61,955 bases of DNA from an uncultured Eisenbergiella sp. (GCA_910585455.1 CAJUEL010000028.1:1-61955); one strand, 5' to 3'; counted from the stretch's first letter, positions 34,552 through 43,328 are shown. Notes: generated by a model from the letters alone, not told the origin. Numbers and translations are program-made.

Positions 34552-35463
34552 TTAATTTTCCTCTGTAATACCACAATATTTCTCATACATCCGCTTCACC
34601 TGCCGGGCTACGGTCTCTTTTAAGCCGGCAGGCGCAAGGATATCCACCTGCGTCCCAAAGGAAAGCAAAAATCCCGTCAGCCACGCATCCTGCGGAAACG
34701 GAGCCGTTGCGATCAGATCTCCATTTTCCAGCCTGGTCACCTGATCCGCCTCAAACTCATCATAAACGCGATACGCCATGTCCGGCGGAAACCGCAATGT
34801 CACCGACTCTGGCTCCGCTTCCCGGACATCCTCCAGAATTTCCGGAGTCCGGGGCAAAAAGCGCTCCTCCAAAAGCTCCGATTCCAGAATCCGGTTCAGC
34901 TTGAACATACGCAGCGCCTGCCTTTTGGTGCAAAAGGCGCTCAAATACCATGCTCTGGCCTTATAAATCAGCTGCAGCGGCTGCACAATTCTTTCACTGA
35001 CGGCACCGGAGGCTCCCGCATAGGCTATGCGGACATGCCTGCGCTGTATTACCGCCGTTTTCAGCAGTTTGAATTTTTCATTGTCATGCCGGATATCGCC
35101 CCATCTGGAAAAATCCACCGCAAGCCAATCCTCTGCGTTGCATCCAAAGAGCGCGGAAAGCTTGTGCAGCGTGGCATTGTCATCCTCACATTTCGTGATG
35201 TCCACGCTCCGCATCGCTGTCAGAATTTCCTGCTTTTCCTCCTCAGATAATGCCGCTCTGTCCAGAATAAAACCGGGCATCAAGCAAAATCCGCCGTTCC
35301 TTCCGTTCTCCGCATAAACCGGAATGCCCGCAGCGCTCAACGCATCGATATCCCGGTAGATTGTCCGGACCGATACCTCGAAGCGCTCCGCCAGCTTCTG
35401 CGCGGTTGCCTTTCCTTTTTCCAGCAGATAATAGGTAATTCCAAAGAGCCTGCCTTCCTGCAT
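34552..35463 (-). CDS. WYL-domain transcriptional regulator (YafY-like)
   Basis: The 303-residue product has an N-terminal HTH_11 winged helix (LAERFEVSVRTIYRDIDALS, AAGIPVYAENGRNGGFCL) and a WYL domain (about 140-215: RHVRIAYAGASG, LQLIYKARAWYLSAFCTKRQ) followed by a WCX-like C-terminal region. WYL proteins sense ligands, often nucleic acids or nucleotides. The target genes are not evident; the gene is probably monocistronic. Confidence 0.92.
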   Translation of the reverse strand: MQEGRLFGITYYLLEKGKATAQKLAERFEVSVRTIYRDIDALSAAGIPVYAENGRNGGFCLMPGFILDRAALSEEEKQEILTAMRSVDITKCEDDNATLHKLSALFGCNAEDWLAVDFSRWGDIRHDNEKFKLLKTAVIQRRHVRIAYAGASGAVSERIVQPLQLIYKARAWYLSAFCTKRQALRMFKLNRILESELLEERFLPRTPEILEDVREAEPESVTLRFPPDMAYRVYDEFEADQVTRLENGDLIATAPFPQDAWLTGFLLSFGTQVDILAPAGLKETVARQVKRMYEKYCGITEEN

Positions 35464-35482
35464 CCCTGCCTCCTACATTAGC

Positions 35483-35519
35483 AATCCCTCCGGCAGTCGC
35501 CTGTCCGGAGGGATTTTTT
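35483..35519. terminator. terminator hairpin between DUF1540 and WYL genes
   Basis: AATCCCTCCGG (35483-35493) is exactly complementary to CCGGAGGGATT (35505-35515), followed by TTTT. It lies downstream of the minus-strand DUF1540 gene. Confidence 0.85.
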
Positions 35520-35834
35520 CTATCGTTCCTGGAAGGTTGCGCACGCGGTTTCCCTGCAGTCACAGGCGCCGCAGCCCCTGATATCCACATGCTCCGCATG
35601 GCATTTGTAATTGGTGTTGTACATACATTTTACCGCCTCGCAGTCGATCGAGATCGTCCTGCAGGGATGCTCGTTGAAGGAATTGGATGCCTGGTCCCGT
35701 TCCTCCCGGAAGCTTTCGCAGCAGGTATCGTCACAATTACAGGCACGCATGCCGCCCACCATGATATCTCCCTTGCAACAGCAATCGCTGTTGTTGTACA
35801 TACAGTTGTTCACCGCACATTTTAATTCCGCCAT
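35520..35834 (-). CDS. Cys-rich protein with two DUF1540 domains
   Basis: The 104-residue product repeats a roughly 40-residue Cys-rich unit twice (ELKCAVNNCMYNNSDCCCKG and IDCEAVKCMYNTNYKCHAEH, each ending with a CxC...C pattern). DUF1540 proteins are probable metal-binding proteins often linked to spores in Firmicutes. Function not known. RBS AAGGAGAG precedes the ATG at 35834. Confidence 0.88.
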   Translation of the reverse strand: MAELKCAVNNCMYNNSDCCCKGDIMVGGMRACNCDDTCCESFREERDQASNSFNEHPCRTISIDCEAVKCMYNTNYKCHAEHVDIRGCGACDCRETACATFQER

Positions 35835-35953
35835 AATACCGCTCTCCTTTCCGCTGCATGGTCTTTTCCACGCACGTTTCCATGGTTACGGTATTAGTCT
35901 GCGCAGCCTTTTTACAAATTATGCACGTTGGAAATGCATGATCCGAAAAAGCT

Positions 35954-37912
35954 TTACTTTTGTTCGACCGCTTCCTCTTTCCGGATTTCCTTCGTCCGGA
36001 TTTCCCTGCTGATCGCATCGATGAACGCATCCAGCGCGCATACGCCCTCGTCTCCTGCGAAACGGCTTCTGACAGAAACGGTTTTGTCCGCTTCCTCCTG
36101 CGCGCCCACCACGAGCATATAAGGAAGCTTTGCAAGCCTCGCCTCGCGGATTTTGTAACCGATCTTTTCGGAACGGTCATCCACGGTCGCCAGAATGCCG
36201 TTATTTTTCAGCTGCTCACACACAGCCTGCGCGTAATCGCAGTATTTGTCGGAAATCGGCAGCACGCGCACCTGCTCCGGACACAGCCAGGTAGGGAATT
36301 TCCCTTCGTACTTTTCAATCAGCCACGCCAGCGTCCGCTCATAGCAGCCCATGGAGGTGCGGTGAATGATGTAAGGGCGCACCTTTTCCCCGTTCTGGTC
36401 AATATAGGTCATATCAAACCGTTCCGCCAGAAACATATCCAGCTGAATGGTGATCATGGTATCCTCTTTGCCGTACACATTTTTCGCCTGAATATCCAGC
36501 TTGGGACCGTAAAAAGCGGCTTCTCCTTCCTCTTCGGAAAACTCGATGCCGTTTTCAACGAGCATTTTCCGCATGGCATCCTCCACACGCCTCCATTCCT
36601 CCAGCGTGCCCAGATATTTGCCCATGTTTTCAGGGTCGCATTTGGAAAGGCGGTAGGTCACATCCTCCTCCAGTCCCAGCGTAGTGAGGCAGTATTTCGC
36701 CAGATTGACGCAGCCGTGGAACTCCTCCTCCACCTGATCGGGCCGCACGATCAAATGCCCCTCGGAAATCGTAAACTGACGCACCCTGGTCAGACCGTGC
36801 ATTTCGCCGGAATCCTCATTTCGAAATAGCGTGGAGGTCTCGCCATACCGGCAGGGCAAATCCCGATAGGATTTCTGGCTCTGCTTGTATACATAGTACT
36901 GGAACGGACATGTCATGGGACGCAGCGCAAATACCTCGTCGTCCTTTTCCTCATCCCCCAGCACGAACATCCCTTCTTTGTAATGATTCCAGTGATCGGA
37001 AATCACATACAGATCCTTCTTTGCCATCAGAGGCGTCTTCGTCCGCATATAGCCGCGCTTTTCTTCCTCATCCTCGATCCAGCGCTGCATGGTCTGAATC
37101 ATCTTCGCGCCCTTGGGCATCAGAAGCGGCAGTCCCTGTCCGATCACGTCCACCGTGGCAAACAGCTCCATTTCCCTGCCCAGTCTGTTGTGATCCCGGT
37201 TTTTGATGTTCGCCAGATATTCCAGATATTCGGCAAGCTCCTCCTTTTTTGGAAACGCCGTGCCGTAAATTCTCTGCAGCTGGGCGTTTTCGGATTTCCC
37301 CCTCCAGTACGCCATGGAAGAGGATGTGAGCTTGAATGCCTTGATATTTTTGGTGCTCATCAGATGCGGTCCCGCGCACAGATCCGTAAAGGAGCCCTGT
37401 CTGTAAAAGGAAATAACCGCATCCTCCGGCAGATCCCGGATCAGCTCCACCTTGTAGGGTTCCCCGGCATCCTCCATCATTTTGATCGCCTCTGCGCGGG
37501 GCAGCTCAAAGCGCTCCAGCTTCTGCCCTTCCTTGATGATCTTTTTCATTTCCGCTTCCAGATTGTCCAGATCCTCCCTGGAAAAGGGCGCGTGTTCAAA
37601 GTCATAGTAAAATCCCGTGTCAATGGAGGGACCAATGGCAAGCTTCGCCTCCGGGAACAGCCGCTTTACCGCCTCGGCCAGCACGTGGGAAGCGGTGTGG
37701 CGGACCACCGAAAGCCCTTCCTTATCGTTCGCTGTCAGAATGCTTAAGCTGCAGTCCTCACAAAGCTGTGTTCTTAAGTCCTTTACTTCTCCGTTTACCA
37801 GACCGGCACAGGCATTTCTCGCAAGTCCCTCGCTGATGTCCGCCGCAATGTCATAAACAGACATCGCCTGCGCATATTCCTTTACCGATCCGTCCTTCAA
37901 TGTGATAATCAT
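35954..37912 (-). CDS. thrS: threonyl-tRNA synthetase
   Basis: The 652-residue enzyme charges tRNA-Thr. It has a TGS domain (1-62: MIITLKDGSVKEYAQAMSVY), the editing domain (HTASHVLAEAVKRLFP, later the Cys-containing FTDLCAGPHL), class II motifs (LRPMTCPFQYYVY, YGETSTLFRNEDSGEMHGLT, VRQFTISEGHL) and the C-terminal anticodon-binding domain. The ATG at 37912 has AAGGAAGG upstream; the longer frame adds 11 unsupported residues. A T-box leader and a small membrane-protein gene lie upstream on the same strand. Confidence 0.96.
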   Translation of the reverse strand: MIITLKDGSVKEYAQAMSVYDIAADISEGLARNACAGLVNGEVKDLRTQLCEDCSLSILTANDKEGLSVVRHTASHVLAEAVKRLFPEAKLAIGPSIDTGFYYDFEHAPFSREDLDNLEAEMKKIIKEGQKLERFELPRAEAIKMMEDAGEPYKVELIRDLPEDAVISFYRQGSFTDLCAGPHLMSTKNIKAFKLTSSSMAYWRGKSENAQLQRIYGTAFPKKEELAEYLEYLANIKNRDHNRLGREMELFATVDVIGQGLPLLMPKGAKMIQTMQRWIEDEEEKRGYMRTKTPLMAKKDLYVISDHWNHYKEGMFVLGDEEKDDEVFALRPMTCPFQYYVYKQSQKSYRDLPCRYGETSTLFRNEDSGEMHGLTRVRQFTISEGHLIVRPDQVEEEFHGCVNLAKYCLTTLGLEEDVTYRLSKCDPENMGKYLGTLEEWRRVEDAMRKMLVENGIEFSEEEGEAAFYGPKLDIQAKNVYGKEDTMITIQLDMFLAERFDMTYIDQNGEKVRPYIIHRTSMGCYERTLAWLIEKYEGKFPTWLCPEQVRVLPISDKYCDYAQAVCEQLKNNGILATVDDRSEKIGYKIREARLAKLPYMLVVGAQEEADKTVSVRSRFAGDEGVCALDAFIDAISREIRTKEIRKEEAVEQK

Positions 37913-37938
37913 TATCTTTTCCTTCCTTTCTCTATGAT

Positions 37939-38127
37939 TCAGCAAATGCTGTTTCCGCTGCAGTTTCCGTTGAAGCAGCCAAAATACCGGTCACCCTTTG
38001 GACTGACCAGAATGCCGATGACCATTCCTGCAAAAAGCACGGCGGCAAGCCCAAATATCAGCTCCCATTCTTTGATCTTTCTCTTCTTTCCCAGAAATTG
38101 ACTCACCTTTTTCATTTTTTCTTTCAT
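37939..38127 (-). CDS. small membrane protein between T-box and thrS
   Basis: The 62-residue product has a basic N-terminus, one membrane helix (WELIFGLAAVLFAGMVIGIL) and a Cys/Asn-rich tail (FGCFNGNCSGNSIC). AAGGAGGAAG precedes the ATG. It sits directly after the T-box terminator and 26 bases before thrS, so it should be induced together with thrS when uncharged tRNA-Thr accumulates. No family recognised. Confidence 0.7.
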   Translation of the reverse strand: MKEKMKKVSQFLGKKRKIKEWELIFGLAAVLFAGMVIGILVSPKGDRYFGCFNGNCSGNSIC

Positions 38128-38149
38128 GCAGCGCTTCCTCCTTCCAAAA

Positions 38150-38484
38150 AAACGCCCCGGACACTATTTTCATAATGTCTGGGACGTAAATTACGCGGTT
38201 CCACCCAGCTTGCCTGCTCCAAAATCACGCATCACCGCCGCAGCCTGGTCCTGCCGGGACAATGAGCTTTCCCATGATTTCAGAAATGTAAGCCTCTCAT
38301 TTCAGATGATAACGGAATCACCGGACCGGATTGGGGTCGCTCAGAGCTGGTCTTCAAAACGGATTGGGCAAAAGCGCTTCCAGCTCCGGCGCATATACGC
38401 CGGGCGCTTCTCTCTGCTGCGTCATGCCGTTCTTACTCGTCTCTTCCACGCTTTTTGATATCTGACCTTCAACTAAATATTATA
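38150..38484 (-). promoter_or_regulatory. T-box riboswitch (threonine) with promoter
   Basis: On the minus strand the T-box GGTGGAACCGCG occurs (plus 38194-38205), followed by a GC-rich hairpin and a T-run (about 38150-38190). Upstream lies stem I; GAAGACCAGC (ACC at plus 38349-38351) is a candidate Thr specifier. A TATAAT-like hexamer (plus 38479-38484) fits the promoter. Uncharged tRNA-Thr would favour read-through into the downstream genes. The specifier is inferred from the gene it controls. Confidence 0.85.
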
Positions 38485-38559
38485 TTAAGACAAATCGGCA
38501 AATTTGTAAAGCTCTTTTTTCACTCGACAGCAGGCGGCTGGTTATTGCTGGTCATATTT

Positions 38560-39975
38560 TCAGCCCAGCGCCAGAAATTCCTCATAAATCGCGCTGACAG
38601 TCTTCGCTTCCTCAGGCGTGGGCATCTCGCAGAAAATCCGGATCAACGGCTCCGTGCCGGAAAATCTCGCCACTACCCAGCCGCCGTTTTTAAAGTACAC
38701 CTTGCTGCCATCCAGATAGGAAACATGATCCACCTCGAAGGGCAGGTCCGGAATCTGCCGCTCTGTCATCAGAATACGGCTGACCTCCTCCTTCTTTTGC
38801 TGCGTAAACTTGTAATCCCGCTCCTGCATATGGATGGAGCCACATTCCTTCTCAATATCCTGATAAATGCCGGACAGACGCTTTCCCGTCACGGCGATCA
38901 TCTCCACCAGCAGAGACGCCGCGTAGACGCCGTCCTTTCCTTTGATATGTCCACGCACGGTCAGACCGCCGGAGGATTCGCCGCCGATCACCGCATCCGT
39001 CTCGTTCATTTTGGCGGAAATATGCTTAAAGCCCACCGGAACCTCATAGCAGTGCTCGCCGAAACGCTCCGCCACCTTGTCCAGCATGTGGGTGGTACAG
39101 ATGTTGCGGACCACAGGCCCCTTCCAGCCTTTATATTTGACCAGATAATAATATAGCAGCACCAGAATATCGTTGGGATGTAAAAAACGCCCCGTATCGT
39201 CGATGACTCCCAGCCGGTCCGCATCGCCGTCAGTCGCAATGCCGATATCACAGCCGGAATCCAGGACAAAGTTCTGCAGCGGACGCAGTGTGGAGGCATT
39301 GGGTGCGGGCAGCTTGCCGCCAAAGAGCGTATCATGCCTTTCATGGATCGTCTCCACCTCACACCGGGCGGTCAAAAGGATCGTCTTTAAGGAGGTCTCA
39401 CTGACACCATACATGGGATCCAGCGCGATCTTTAAACGCGCCTCCCGGATCGCTTTCATGTCCACGGCATCGATGATATTATCCAGATATTCATTCAACG
39501 GATAGATCTCCTCAATCAGCCCCGCCGCCTTTGCCGTTTCATATTCCATTGCCGTCACCTCTTGTGGCGCTATGGATGCGGCAATTTCTTCCAGCTGCCT
39601 TGTCTGATCCTGATCCGCGTCTCTGCCTCCTGCCGTAAACACCTTGATTCCATTGTAAATTGCAGGATTGTGGCTTGCAGTCACCATCATGCCATAGGGA
39701 AGATCATGCTTCATGACATAAAACATCACCAGCGGGGTCGGTGAGGATTTATTCACCAGCAGCGCATGAATGCCCTCTGCGGCAAAAACCTGCCCTGCCC
39801 ACTGCATCGCTTCCTTCGCCAGAAAGCGCCTGTCATAGCCCAGCACGACGCTTTTGTCCGCCACGCCCTCCCGTTTCATTTTCACACACAGCGCCTTTGT
39901 CAGAAGCTGAATGTTCGCCTTTGTAAATTCGTCCCCTATGACGGCTCTCCAGCCGCCTGTCCCAAATTTTATCAT
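38560..39975 (-). CDS. phosphoglucomutase/phosphomannomutase family enzyme
   Basis: The 471-residue alpha-D-phosphohexomutase interconverts 1- and 6-phospho sugars. It has the phosphoserine loop TASHNPAIYNG (Ser101), metal loop ATDGDADRLG, sugar loop GGESSGG and phosphate loop RFSGTEPLIRIF. The N-terminus GTGGWRAVIGDEF is typical of a PGM/PMM subgroup in Firmicutes. Whether glucose, mannose or glucosamine is preferred cannot be read from sequence. It lies upstream of no operon partner except a small gene 10 bases away on the same strand. Confidence 0.93.
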   Translation of the reverse strand: MIKFGTGGWRAVIGDEFTKANIQLLTKALCVKMKREGVADKSVVLGYDRRFLAKEAMQWAGQVFAAEGIHALLVNKSSPTPLVMFYVMKHDLPYGMMVTASHNPAIYNGIKVFTAGGRDADQDQTRQLEEIAASIAPQEVTAMEYETAKAAGLIEEIYPLNEYLDNIIDAVDMKAIREARLKIALDPMYGVSETSLKTILLTARCEVETIHERHDTLFGGKLPAPNASTLRPLQNFVLDSGCDIGIATDGDADRLGVIDDTGRFLHPNDILVLLYYYLVKYKGWKGPVVRNICTTHMLDKVAERFGEHCYEVPVGFKHISAKMNETDAVIGGESSGGLTVRGHIKGKDGVYAASLLVEMIAVTGKRLSGIYQDIEKECGSIHMQERDYKFTQQKKEEVSRILMTERQIPDLPFEVDHVSYLDGSKVYFKNGGWVVARFSGTEPLIRIFCEMPTPEEAKTVSAIYEEFLALG

Positions 39976-39984
39976 ATGTCCCCC

Positions 39985-40428
39985 TTAAACAAGATACTCT
40001 TCAATGATCTGCGCCGCGCTGCGCACAATTTTCAGACACGGGCGGGACGCATAGTATTCTGCGGTCCGCACAGATGGCGCGGCGCTTTCTTCCATGCCGG
40101 GCAGCCCTAGGATTTCCCGGCAGATGATCGTGCCGTGTTCTTCCTTAAATTTCCCTGCCATTTCGCGCACAAGCTCATACGCCGCCTTTTTGGCATCTTC
40201 ATTGTGCGGATCCGTATTGCCTCCCTTTAATCCGGACAGCATGGACATGGCGGAAACCGTGCCACACACCTCCCGCATACGTCCCATACCGCCGCCCATG
40301 GGGCAGGAAATTTTGAGCGCTGTCTCCGTATCCATGCCGAATAAATCCGCATACGCTGCAAAAACGGACTGGGCACAGTTATAGCCTGCCCGGAACAACC
40401 CCTCCGCTTTTTCCACTCTGCTTTCCAT
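39985..40428 (-). CDS. C_GCAxxG_C_C family protein
   Basis: The 147-residue product has the named Cys pattern: GYNCAQSVFAAYADLFG, ISCPMGGGMGRMREVCG and ICREILG, with a final Cys near the C-terminus (SRPCLKIV). The family is small, cytosolic and probably redox-active or metal-binding, with unknown substrate. It is transcribed toward the phosphohexomutase gene and ends 10 bases before that gene starts, so they likely form an operon. Confidence 0.88.
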   Translation of the reverse strand: MESRVEKAEGLFRAGYNCAQSVFAAYADLFGMDTETALKISCPMGGGMGRMREVCGTVSAMSMLSGLKGGNTDPHNEDAKKAAYELVREMAGKFKEEHGTIICREILGLPGMEESAAPSVRTAEYYASRPCLKIVRSAAQIIEEYLV

Positions 40429-40460
40429 CGCTTCCCCCTTTTTTCGTTTTTAATCCAAAA

Positions 40461-40488
40461 CAGAACAAGACCCTACAGCCTTGCTCTG
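40461..40488 (-). terminator. terminator after the SEC-C gene
   Basis: CAGAACAAG (40461-40469) pairs with CTTGCTCTG (40480-40488) with one G-T pair. On the minus strand the stem is followed by TTTTGG. Confidence 0.55.
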
Positions 40489-40510
40489 CTCTTTTCATGC
40501 CCCCAAACTG

Positions 40511-41020
40511 CTATGCCTGATTTCTGCCACAGCACTTTTTATACTTCTTTCCGCTGCCGCAGGGACAGGGATCGTTGGGATAAATCCGCGCTTCCTTTAC
40601 CACCGTGGTGGAACGCTTCTGTTCCTTATACAGCTCTTTTCTCGTCTCTTCATCAAAAATGTCGTTCCACTCTTCCAGATTATAAAGCCAGTCCGCTTCC
40701 GCCGCAACCATGTTCTTATATAAAAGAGTCTTGTCAAAGCCGAGATTGACAACCGTGTCCTCTTCCATCTCTTCGATCGGATTGGTCTCCACCAGACTGT
40801 CGTTGATGCCGTCCAAAAAGCCAGTCATCGTCATCACGCTGATATCATATTTTTCAGCCAGCTCCTTGACCGTTCCCTTTACCACTTCGTCGGGATTTTT
40901 CAAAAGCTGCGCGTAGATTTCCTTCTCAGTTTCAAAATATGCCGCCCAGAACTGCTGAAGCTTACCCTTGTCCTGATTCTGGTCGTATGCCAGATCCCTC
41001 CACTGTTTCAATAATGCCAT
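40511..41020 (-). CDS. SEC-C motif protein
   Basis: The 169-residue product ends with the SEC-C zinc motif PNDPCPCGSGKKYKKCCG. The rest is an alpha-helical domain seen in stand-alone SEC-C proteins of Clostridia. Such motifs bind zinc and often protein partners such as SecB, but stand-alone proteins are uncharacterised. The ATG at 41020 has GGAGAAGG upstream; ATGs further upstream exist in frame but run into a repeat region. Confidence 0.8.
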   Translation of the reverse strand: MALLKQWRDLAYDQNQDKGKLQQFWAAYFETEKEIYAQLLKNPDEVVKGTVKELAEKYDISVMTMTGFLDGINDSLVETNPIEEMEEDTVVNLGFDKTLLYKNMVAAEADWLYNLEEWNDIFDEETRKELYKEQKRSTTVVKEARIYPNDPCPCGSGKKYKKCCGRNQA

Positions 41021-41058
41021 GAATCCGTCCTTCTCCTTCCGTGTCATATTCTTTCTTT

Positions 41059-41241
41059 GTAACAGTTCAGCCAGGTCTGAACTGTTACTGCATTCGCCCA
41101 TGAAAATCGCTTCGCGGTTCCAAGCGCCGGTGGCGCTTGTTTGGAACCGACCGGAACGAAGTGTAGAGGGGCGAACACCTGCTACCGGCGCGATTTCTCA
41201 CGGTCTGCGCGGTGAACGCGCAGACCTGGCTGAACCGTTAC
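41059..41241. repeat. 183-bp imperfect palindromic element
   Basis: GTAACAGTTCAGCCAGGTCT (41059-41078) is repeated inverted with one mismatch ending at 41241. Nested stems include GTAACAGTTCAG/CTGAACTGTTAC (41059-41088) and GGTTCCAAGCGCC/GGCGCTTGTTTGGAACC (about 41116-41148). It is of the GTAACAGTTC family found at 3.5, 43.7 and 51.2 kb. No gene is present. Confidence 0.75.
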
Positions 41242-41250
41242 CTTTCTTCT

Positions 41251-41400
41251 GCGATAACCTCGCTCCACTCTTCGGGTTAACTTCTCAATTCGCTTTGCTC
41301 ATTGAGAAGCAGCGAATAACCTCGCTTCGCCCTTCGGGTTAACTTCTCAATTCGCTTTGCTCATTGAGAAGCAGCGAATAACCTCGCTTCGCTCGGTTAT
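41251..41400. repeat. 62-bp tandem repeat, 2.4 copies
   Basis: Units begin GCGAATAACCTCGCTTCG at 41312 and 41374, with a slightly diverged first unit at 41251. Each complete unit contains the hairpin CTTCTCAAT...ATTGAGAAG. The third unit is cut short. The array follows the 183-bp element directly. Confidence 0.85.
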
Positions 41401-41452
41401 TCTTCATTATACCCTACCCCTCACATTTGCGCAAGTCACAAATATTTTCTAT

Positions 41453-41473
41453 CAGGGAAATCAATTTGGGGGC
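41453..41473. repeat. dispersed repeat, copy 1
   Basis: AGGGAAATCAATTTGGGGGC (with a preceding C) also occurs at 61885-61905. In both places the sequence after it is GC-rich and contains G-runs. It probably marks one end of a dispersed element. Confidence 0.65.
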
Positions 41474-41949
41474 CTCAGCAGGGAGCGGAGTGAGATCGCT
41501 TCGCCCCCACTTGCCATGGGGAACTCCGTTCCCCCCGGCACCCCCTTCCCCTGCGGGGAGGAATACGCCGCCCCGCTAAAAATCCCTATTGCGTTCGGGC
41601 GGAAAAAGCGGTATAATATCGATGGACAGCAAAAAGGCAGGCCGGAAGGGTGCGGCCAACACCCCCCGGCCCGTATGCAGGAGAAGTGGACTCTCCCACA
41701 CAGCAGATATAACTGCGCCCGATTCTCATTATACCCCTTTTCATGCTCTTTATCAAGGGGGAAATGAGGCTTTGCGTTTGTATGCGGTGTAGGGAAAACT
41801 AATCCCTGCGCCGCTTTTGTTGTCTCACGGGAGGCCAGCGGGGGACGGGAAGGAAGTACCACCCCCAACGGCTGAACCGTTGAGACAGTCTGTAAGGCCG
41901 TCAGGAACGGCATACAAGAGAAAATGAGAAAGCAAAGAGGGTTAAGAAC
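41474..41949. other. gene-free leader upstream of the LRR lipoprotein gene
   Basis: This roughly 475-base GC-rich stretch contains G- and C-runs, a TATAAT hexamer at about 41612-41617 and several short palindromes such as CAACGGCTGAACCGTTG (41867-41883). Short open frames here show no recognisable protein, so I treat it as noncoding, perhaps a long 5' leader or an element remnant. Confidence 0.4.
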
Positions 41950-43113
41950 ATGAAAAAGAAATCTATCGCGCTATTGCTGGCACTGACAATGTGCCTATCT
42001 ATCCTGTCCGCTTGTGGAGGGAACAGCTCACAGAACACAGGGGAGCCGACTTCCTCCGATAGTATCCCCAACACTACCGAGCAGCAGTCAGACGAAAAGG
42101 AAGAACAACCGACACAGCCGCCGGAGGAAACGGAAGAACCCACGCAGGAGCCTGAGGAATCCGCGGAACCCACGCAGGAGCCGGAAGCACCGGCGGAATC
42201 TCAACCCGCTGTGCCAGCCGAAATGACCTACACCTTCGACCCCGCCACCGGCACTCTGGTCTGTTCCGGCGGCGGGGAAATTACCAAAGATGAAAGCGAT
42301 GTATGGATAGATGTTATAAAGAACGCTCTGTTTGAAACAAACAGTGTTGTGTGTAAAAATGAGGTTAAAAAGGTTGTCATTGAAGATGGCGTTACTGCCA
42401 TTGGAAAGGAAGCGTTTTATGAATGTAGGAATCTAACAGAGGTAGTTATCCTGGACAGTGTAGTCAGCATTGGAAATAGAGCTTTTTTTGCTACTGATCT
42501 GACCAGCATTCAGCTTCCCGACAGTATAGTCAGCATTGGAATTGAAGCTTTTATGGGTACTAATCTGACCAGCATTCGGCTTCCCGACAGTGTAACTGAA
42601 ATTGGTCGAAGTGCGTTTGAGAACTGCTACAACCTGAGCAGCGTTCAGCTATCCAGCCAGCTTACGGAAATTTCGCCGTTCCTGTTTAAAAGTTGCAATA
42701 ATCTGACGAGCATTCAAATTCCCGACAGTGTAGTTTCTATTGGGAGCGAGGCTTTTATGGGCACCGGTCTAACCGGGGTTACGATTCCGGACAGCGTGGT
42801 TTCCATTGGGACGACACCTTTTCACAGCTGCCCCTTAAAAGAACTTACGATTCCCGCCAGTGTGACAGAGTGGAGCGGGGGTATATGTGATGGTGCACGT
42901 ACCGTAAATTATAATACCGGAGAATACGTAGATGAATTGCGGGAAGTCACATTCCTGTGTGAAGCAACCATGGATAACGTGAATCATCTCGTGGGAGATT
43001 TGGTGGATCGGTCTGTGACAATCCATGCACCCGCCGGGTCTGTTATCGAGGGCTATATCAACCGGAAGATTGAAAGCGGCAACGCAAAGTGTACCTTTGA
43101 ACCCATCAACTAA
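41950..43113 (+). CDS. BspA-type leucine-rich-repeat lipoprotein
   Basis: The 387-residue product begins with a lipoprotein signal (MKKKSIALLLALTMCLSIL) and lipobox LSAC, giving lipid-modified Cys22. Residues 28-92 are an acidic Pro/Thr/Glu linker with EPTQEPE repeats. Residues 130-325 contain about seven LRR_5 units with the pattern LPDSVVSIGxxAFxxxxLTSI. It would be anchored on the outer face of the membrane and mediate binding. The LRR units are close copies, so recombination may alter their number. A terminator follows. Confidence 0.93.
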   Translation: MKKKSIALLLALTMCLSILSACGGNSSQNTGEPTSSDSIPNTTEQQSDEKEEQPTQPPEETEEPTQEPEESAEPTQEPEAPAESQPAVPAEMTYTFDPATGTLVCSGGGEITKDESDVWIDVIKNALFETNSVVCKNEVKKVVIEDGVTAIGKEAFYECRNLTEVVILDSVVSIGNRAFFATDLTSIQLPDSIVSIGIEAFMGTNLTSIRLPDSVTEIGRSAFENCYNLSSVQLSSQLTEISPFLFKSCNNLTSIQIPDSVVSIGSEAFMGTGLTGVTIPDSVVSIGTTPFHSCPLKELTIPASVTEWSGGICDGARTVNYNTGEYVDELREVTFLCEATMDNVNHLVGDLVDRSVTIHAPAGSVIEGYINRKIESGNAKCTFEPIN

Positions 43114-43123
43114 AACTCGCTTC

Positions 43124-43159
43124 GCGCCCATCAGGCTTTGCCTGTTGGGCGCGGTTTTT
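43124..43159 (+). terminator. terminator after the LRR gene
   Basis: GCGCCCATCAGG (43124-43135) pairs with CCTGTTGGGCGC (43141-43152), loop CTTTG, followed by GGTTTTTTG. Confidence 0.88.
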
Positions 43160-43168
43160 TGTTTAAAA

Positions 43169-43300
43169 AGTCAATATGAATTTGACCCGAAAACCGCACC
43201 AATCATGCAGAAAATATTCACTGACTATGTAGAGGGCAAACCGCTTCAAAAAAATGTACACGAACTAAACGAATGTGGTCTGGAAGCACACAGGGCAATT
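43169..43300 (+). pseudogene. serine recombinase fragment
   Basis: The frame reads SQYEFDPKTAPIMQKIFTDY then VEGKPLQKNVHELNECGLEA, which resembles the Recombinase-domain stretch (..DPETAPIVQKIFE.Y..G.....I...LN..GI) of large serine recombinases. No catalytic Ser domain or Zn ribbon remains. It sits between the LRR gene terminator and large palindrome A. Confidence 0.6.
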
Positions 43301-43328
43301 TATATGTGGCTTGTTACTGTTCACGGTG

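Noticed and set aside
35960..37747. Long plus-strand frames (289 and 254 codons) opposite thrS
   Set aside because: Shadow frames of a well-conserved synthetase gene; low-complexity composition and no family similarity.
41589..41792. 67-codon frame before the LRR gene
   Set aside because: No RBS or domain, and it lies in a GC-rich repeat-like leader. A short peptide cannot be excluded, but I cannot support it.
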